Source of the DNA: Zonotrichia leucophrys gambelii
Lineage: Eukaryota > Chordata > Aves > Passeriformes > Passerellidae
Direction: 5' to 3'
Assembly: GCF_028769735.1 (NCBI RefSeq)
Contig: NC_088176.1
Location: 21,761,501-21,825,500, forward strand
DNA length: 64,000 bases
Below are positions 61,401 to 64,000 of this stretch, one piece after another. A model generated the notes under the pieces. The model was not told the origin of the DNA and did no database searches. It worked only from the letters and a program-made list of their open reading frames with translations. The position numbers and the translations under genes were made by a program. How positions within the stretch are numbered: position 1 is the first letter of the stretch; the number at the start of each line of letters is the position of its first letter.

Positions 61401-64000
61401 AACCAGCTCTGCCAAAGTCATCAGCAAATGAGAAAAGATCTCTTCAGTAAATGGCTGAGACATTGAAGAATCTCTTTTGGCATCTTGCGTTTTTCAATTT
61501 TCAAGCGTTCGATTTTTGTTGGAGAGGTTTTTTTTTCTGCTTTCCATCTCTTCCATTAGATAGTATTAACAACTAAGCATATTAATTCATGTCTATGTTA
61601 GTAAAGTTATGCTACTAATGCTGTTATAGATGGGAGTACTGTACGTTTTAAATGACTACTTTTAAATAAAGAATCTAATTATGTGGTTTGCAGACGGAGT
61701 CAGGAAGCAAAGTGGCTGTTCTTGGGTTTTGGAAAGTGAAATTGTTACCACTTTATGTGCATCCAGTTGTTGGTCATGAATGTTCATAAATGCAGTTTTT
61801 ATTTAATGTGATTTAATGTTTTGGTTGGCTCTTAAATGTTAGATTTTCAGAGACAGAATATGAAACAGCCAGCTGTGGAGTAGTGTACCTTTTGCATATG
61901 TTCAGGTTTGCTTAAAATCTAGACGTGTATTAAAATATGTGTTCAGTGTATCAGTACATTGAAATCTTAAGAATAGAGATTTTTTTTTCAGAAATGGTAT
62001 CAAATAATATGGCTCAACATTATGAGCTGCCTTAGAATTTGGATATATCTAGTTGTGCTTTCTGGTTTGGTTTGTTGGAGATTTTTTAGGGTGTTTTGGC
62101 AGTAGGAATTTTGTGAAGCACCTATAGCAGAGCTTTATGTGTCTGCTATTTTATTTATTGTTGGGTAGTGGAACCAGGTAGAGACCTTATATAACAATAG
62201 CCAAATTCTCTCCAGATGAGAGTTGTTTGTGCTTTTTTAGTCATTGCTAACCATTTTCTCGTGCTACTTTTGAGACTCTGAACCATCGTATTCAGGGCTT
62301 TTCCAGTGGTTATGAAAAACAACATACTTGGTGTTTCTTTCCTCATCAATGTTGTGCTCTCCATGAGTATTCATTGTGGAAGAAGGCAGTTGAAGGCTGG
62401 TATGTGACTGCAGCAAGAAATCAATCACAAGGCAGCTCTGGAACCATCCAGATGTGAGTTCCAGAGCTGGTTTTCTCCTCCTTCCCAGTAGTACAGGAAT
62501 AGGTGAGTAAATAAGGGGGAGTGTTCTGAGGGTGAGGAAGTTGAAATAGTGTTGGTTTAGTGTATGCTTTTACATCCCCTTGATTTTTACTTTCATTACT
62601 TGTATCATGGTAATAGACTTGAATGAAATATGTCAACAGAGTGTCTGGAAATGTCTAAAGTTATTGAAAATGCAAAGATAAAGACATTCAATTACCAAAT
62701 CTGAAAAAAAGTATGGACAAAAGACCTAAGGGCTGTTGCTTTTGTTTTCCTTTTCTCTAAACATGTGAACTCATACTAAACTACATAGTGCCAGATCAAG
62801 CTACTGCTTGATTCCTCATGTTGTCAGTGTATTTTTTCACAAGATTAAAGTAGATATTGGCACTAAAGCCACCTTACACTGCTGCAGCTATCATTTTTAT
62901 TAATGCATGCAGATATATTGTGGAACAGATTCATATCACTTTTGAAACCTTTGCAATATCTATTCTTATCAGATCTGAGTACAGATGAGTTGAAACACAG
63001 GTCTGATGGGCAGTTTCTATCCAATGACTTTTGCCTTCTTTCTTACCTATTGACATTTGTCTCTTGGCTGTTTGTATCATAAAGCAAATATGAACTATAT
63101 TTTTTCTCCTTTAAAATAGGATGCCCAGACAGACAAAAAAAAAAAAAAAAACTGTGGCTGCATTCTAGTTTTCACTGTATGTACTAATACCATGCAGAAG
63201 TTATACTGTTTCTGTAGTTCTCATTTCTCATGCAATCTGTGGGGTTTTTATTTTATTTTTTTTGTATATCCAATTCACAACTTAAAGCTGAAGAATCCTG
63301 CAGCTGTCGTTGTTATACAAACAAGCTTGTGGAAAAACAGTGCAAGGCTGAACTAGCAGCAAGCATATGGAGTGCTCGTTTTGGAGTGGTAGAAGGGAAA
63401 GAATGCAAGGCTGCATTTTCCCTCTGGGATTGTCAAGAAAGGTAGAGCCCTCTGAGAGAGAATCCAAAAGCACAGCAGATCAAAGTGTGTTTGTGACTGG
63501 AATGCCCCAGGGTTAGTGCAGTGTGAGGTGTAGCTTGGCAAATCACCATGCTTACAAACAAAAGAGTGTACTATATTCAAATCTTCCTCCAAGCGTTTCA
63601 GCATTTCAAAATGACAAATTATTGTTTTTGTTATTTCTGCATTTGGAATTGTTTATGCATTTCAAATGATCTGTAAAGTGAATTGTGTGCACTCAACAAA
63701 CTTCTTCTTTAAAGTAGGCGGGTTGGAAAAAGTGATGCAGTCACATTAAATGCCAACTACTCTGTTCTTCATTCGGTTAGACAAACAGTAGCCTAAAAAA
63801 TGGCAGTGGATTAAATTGATATAATGACAAGAATTCGCATAGTATACTGTAGATGGGAAGAGGAATAAAGCAGTGTCTTTGAACTAATGTAATGCACTTT
63901 GATCTGCTATACTTGAAAAATCTAATATACCTGTATTTGTGATGATTCCAAACAGGCTCACAATATGGTAAATGCAGTTTTTACAACCTGCTGTTTAATT
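61401..64000. other. AT-rich non-coding DNA, no gene seen
   Basis: It contains a 17-A run at 63135-63151 and short frames on both strands (62155-62636, 63230-63604) without family features. A patch at 62860-62970 is mildly complex. The window ends in single-copy-looking AT-rich DNA, with no sign of an exon at the edge. Confidence 0.6.
63135..63151. repeat. Poly-A tract (17 A)
   Basis: An uninterrupted run of 17 A. No retroposed body could be recognised upstream, so it is listed as a mononucleotide repeat. Confidence 0.9.

Noticed and set aside
63135..63151. Poly-A run as the tail of a processed pseudogene
   Set aside because: No coding remnant or target-site duplication is visible upstream.
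1..64000. CRISPR arrays, operons, phage or bacterial mobile systems
   Set aside because: No regularly spaced repeats, no dense same-strand genes and no ribosome-binding sites. The composition and repeats are those of a vertebrate genome.

Overview
The window looks like AT-rich, non-coding vertebrate nuclear DNA, most likely from a bird and probably a neoavian or passerine species. Three things support this. A short antisense CR1 3' end (about 39796-39905) carries the TCATAGAATCATGGAAT terminus typical of avian CR1. Next to it is an antisense piece of an avian-type endogenous-retrovirus LTR beginning TGTTGTGGTTTAACCCCAGC (about 39045-39215). Interspersed repeats are otherwise very sparse. There is no bacterial-style gene packing. 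The longest open frames (162, 139, 135, 129, 126 codons) are isolated, unrecognisable, and mostly fall in locally GC-rich patches or in the LTR, so I annotate no protein-coding gene. The window is therefore either inside a very large intron or in a gene desert.

Layout. 1-12 kb: T-rich, AT-rich DNA with better-mixed blocks near 2.2-3.0, 4.2 and 8.7 kb. 12-16.4 kb: the most striking part, with three dense, CpG-retaining, homopolymer-poor blocks (12.06-12.30, 13.75-14.45, 15.97-16.42 kb) that resemble conserved vertebrate non-coding elements; the second and third also hold plausible splice acceptors. 16.4-39 kb: mostly featureless, with candidate elements at 23.1, 30.7, 33.4, 36.1 and 36.4-36.7 kb, the last with a cluster of forkhead motifs. 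39.0-40.2 kb: repeat cluster made of the LTR fragment, the CR1 fragment, a 64-bp tandem duplication and a poly-T tract. 40.2-49 kb: AT-rich with candidate elements at 45.3 and 46.25-46.6 kb and a GC-rich patch at 47.7-48.0 kb. 49.27-49.40 kb: a diverged 5S-rRNA-like sequence, either a 5S pseudogene or the head of an ancient 5S-derived SINE (AmnSINE1-like). 49.4-64 kb: AT-rich DNA with an almost pure A/T tract (52.9 kb), a GC-rich island (56.2-56.8 kb) and candidate elements at 53.7 and 61.1 kb.

No genes can be seen working together. If the window has a function, it is most likely cis-regulatory. 'Candidate conserved element' calls rest on sequence texture and motifs only, since conservation cannot be seen in a single sequence. 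I found no CRISPR array, operon, functional RNA gene or previously undescribed protein system.
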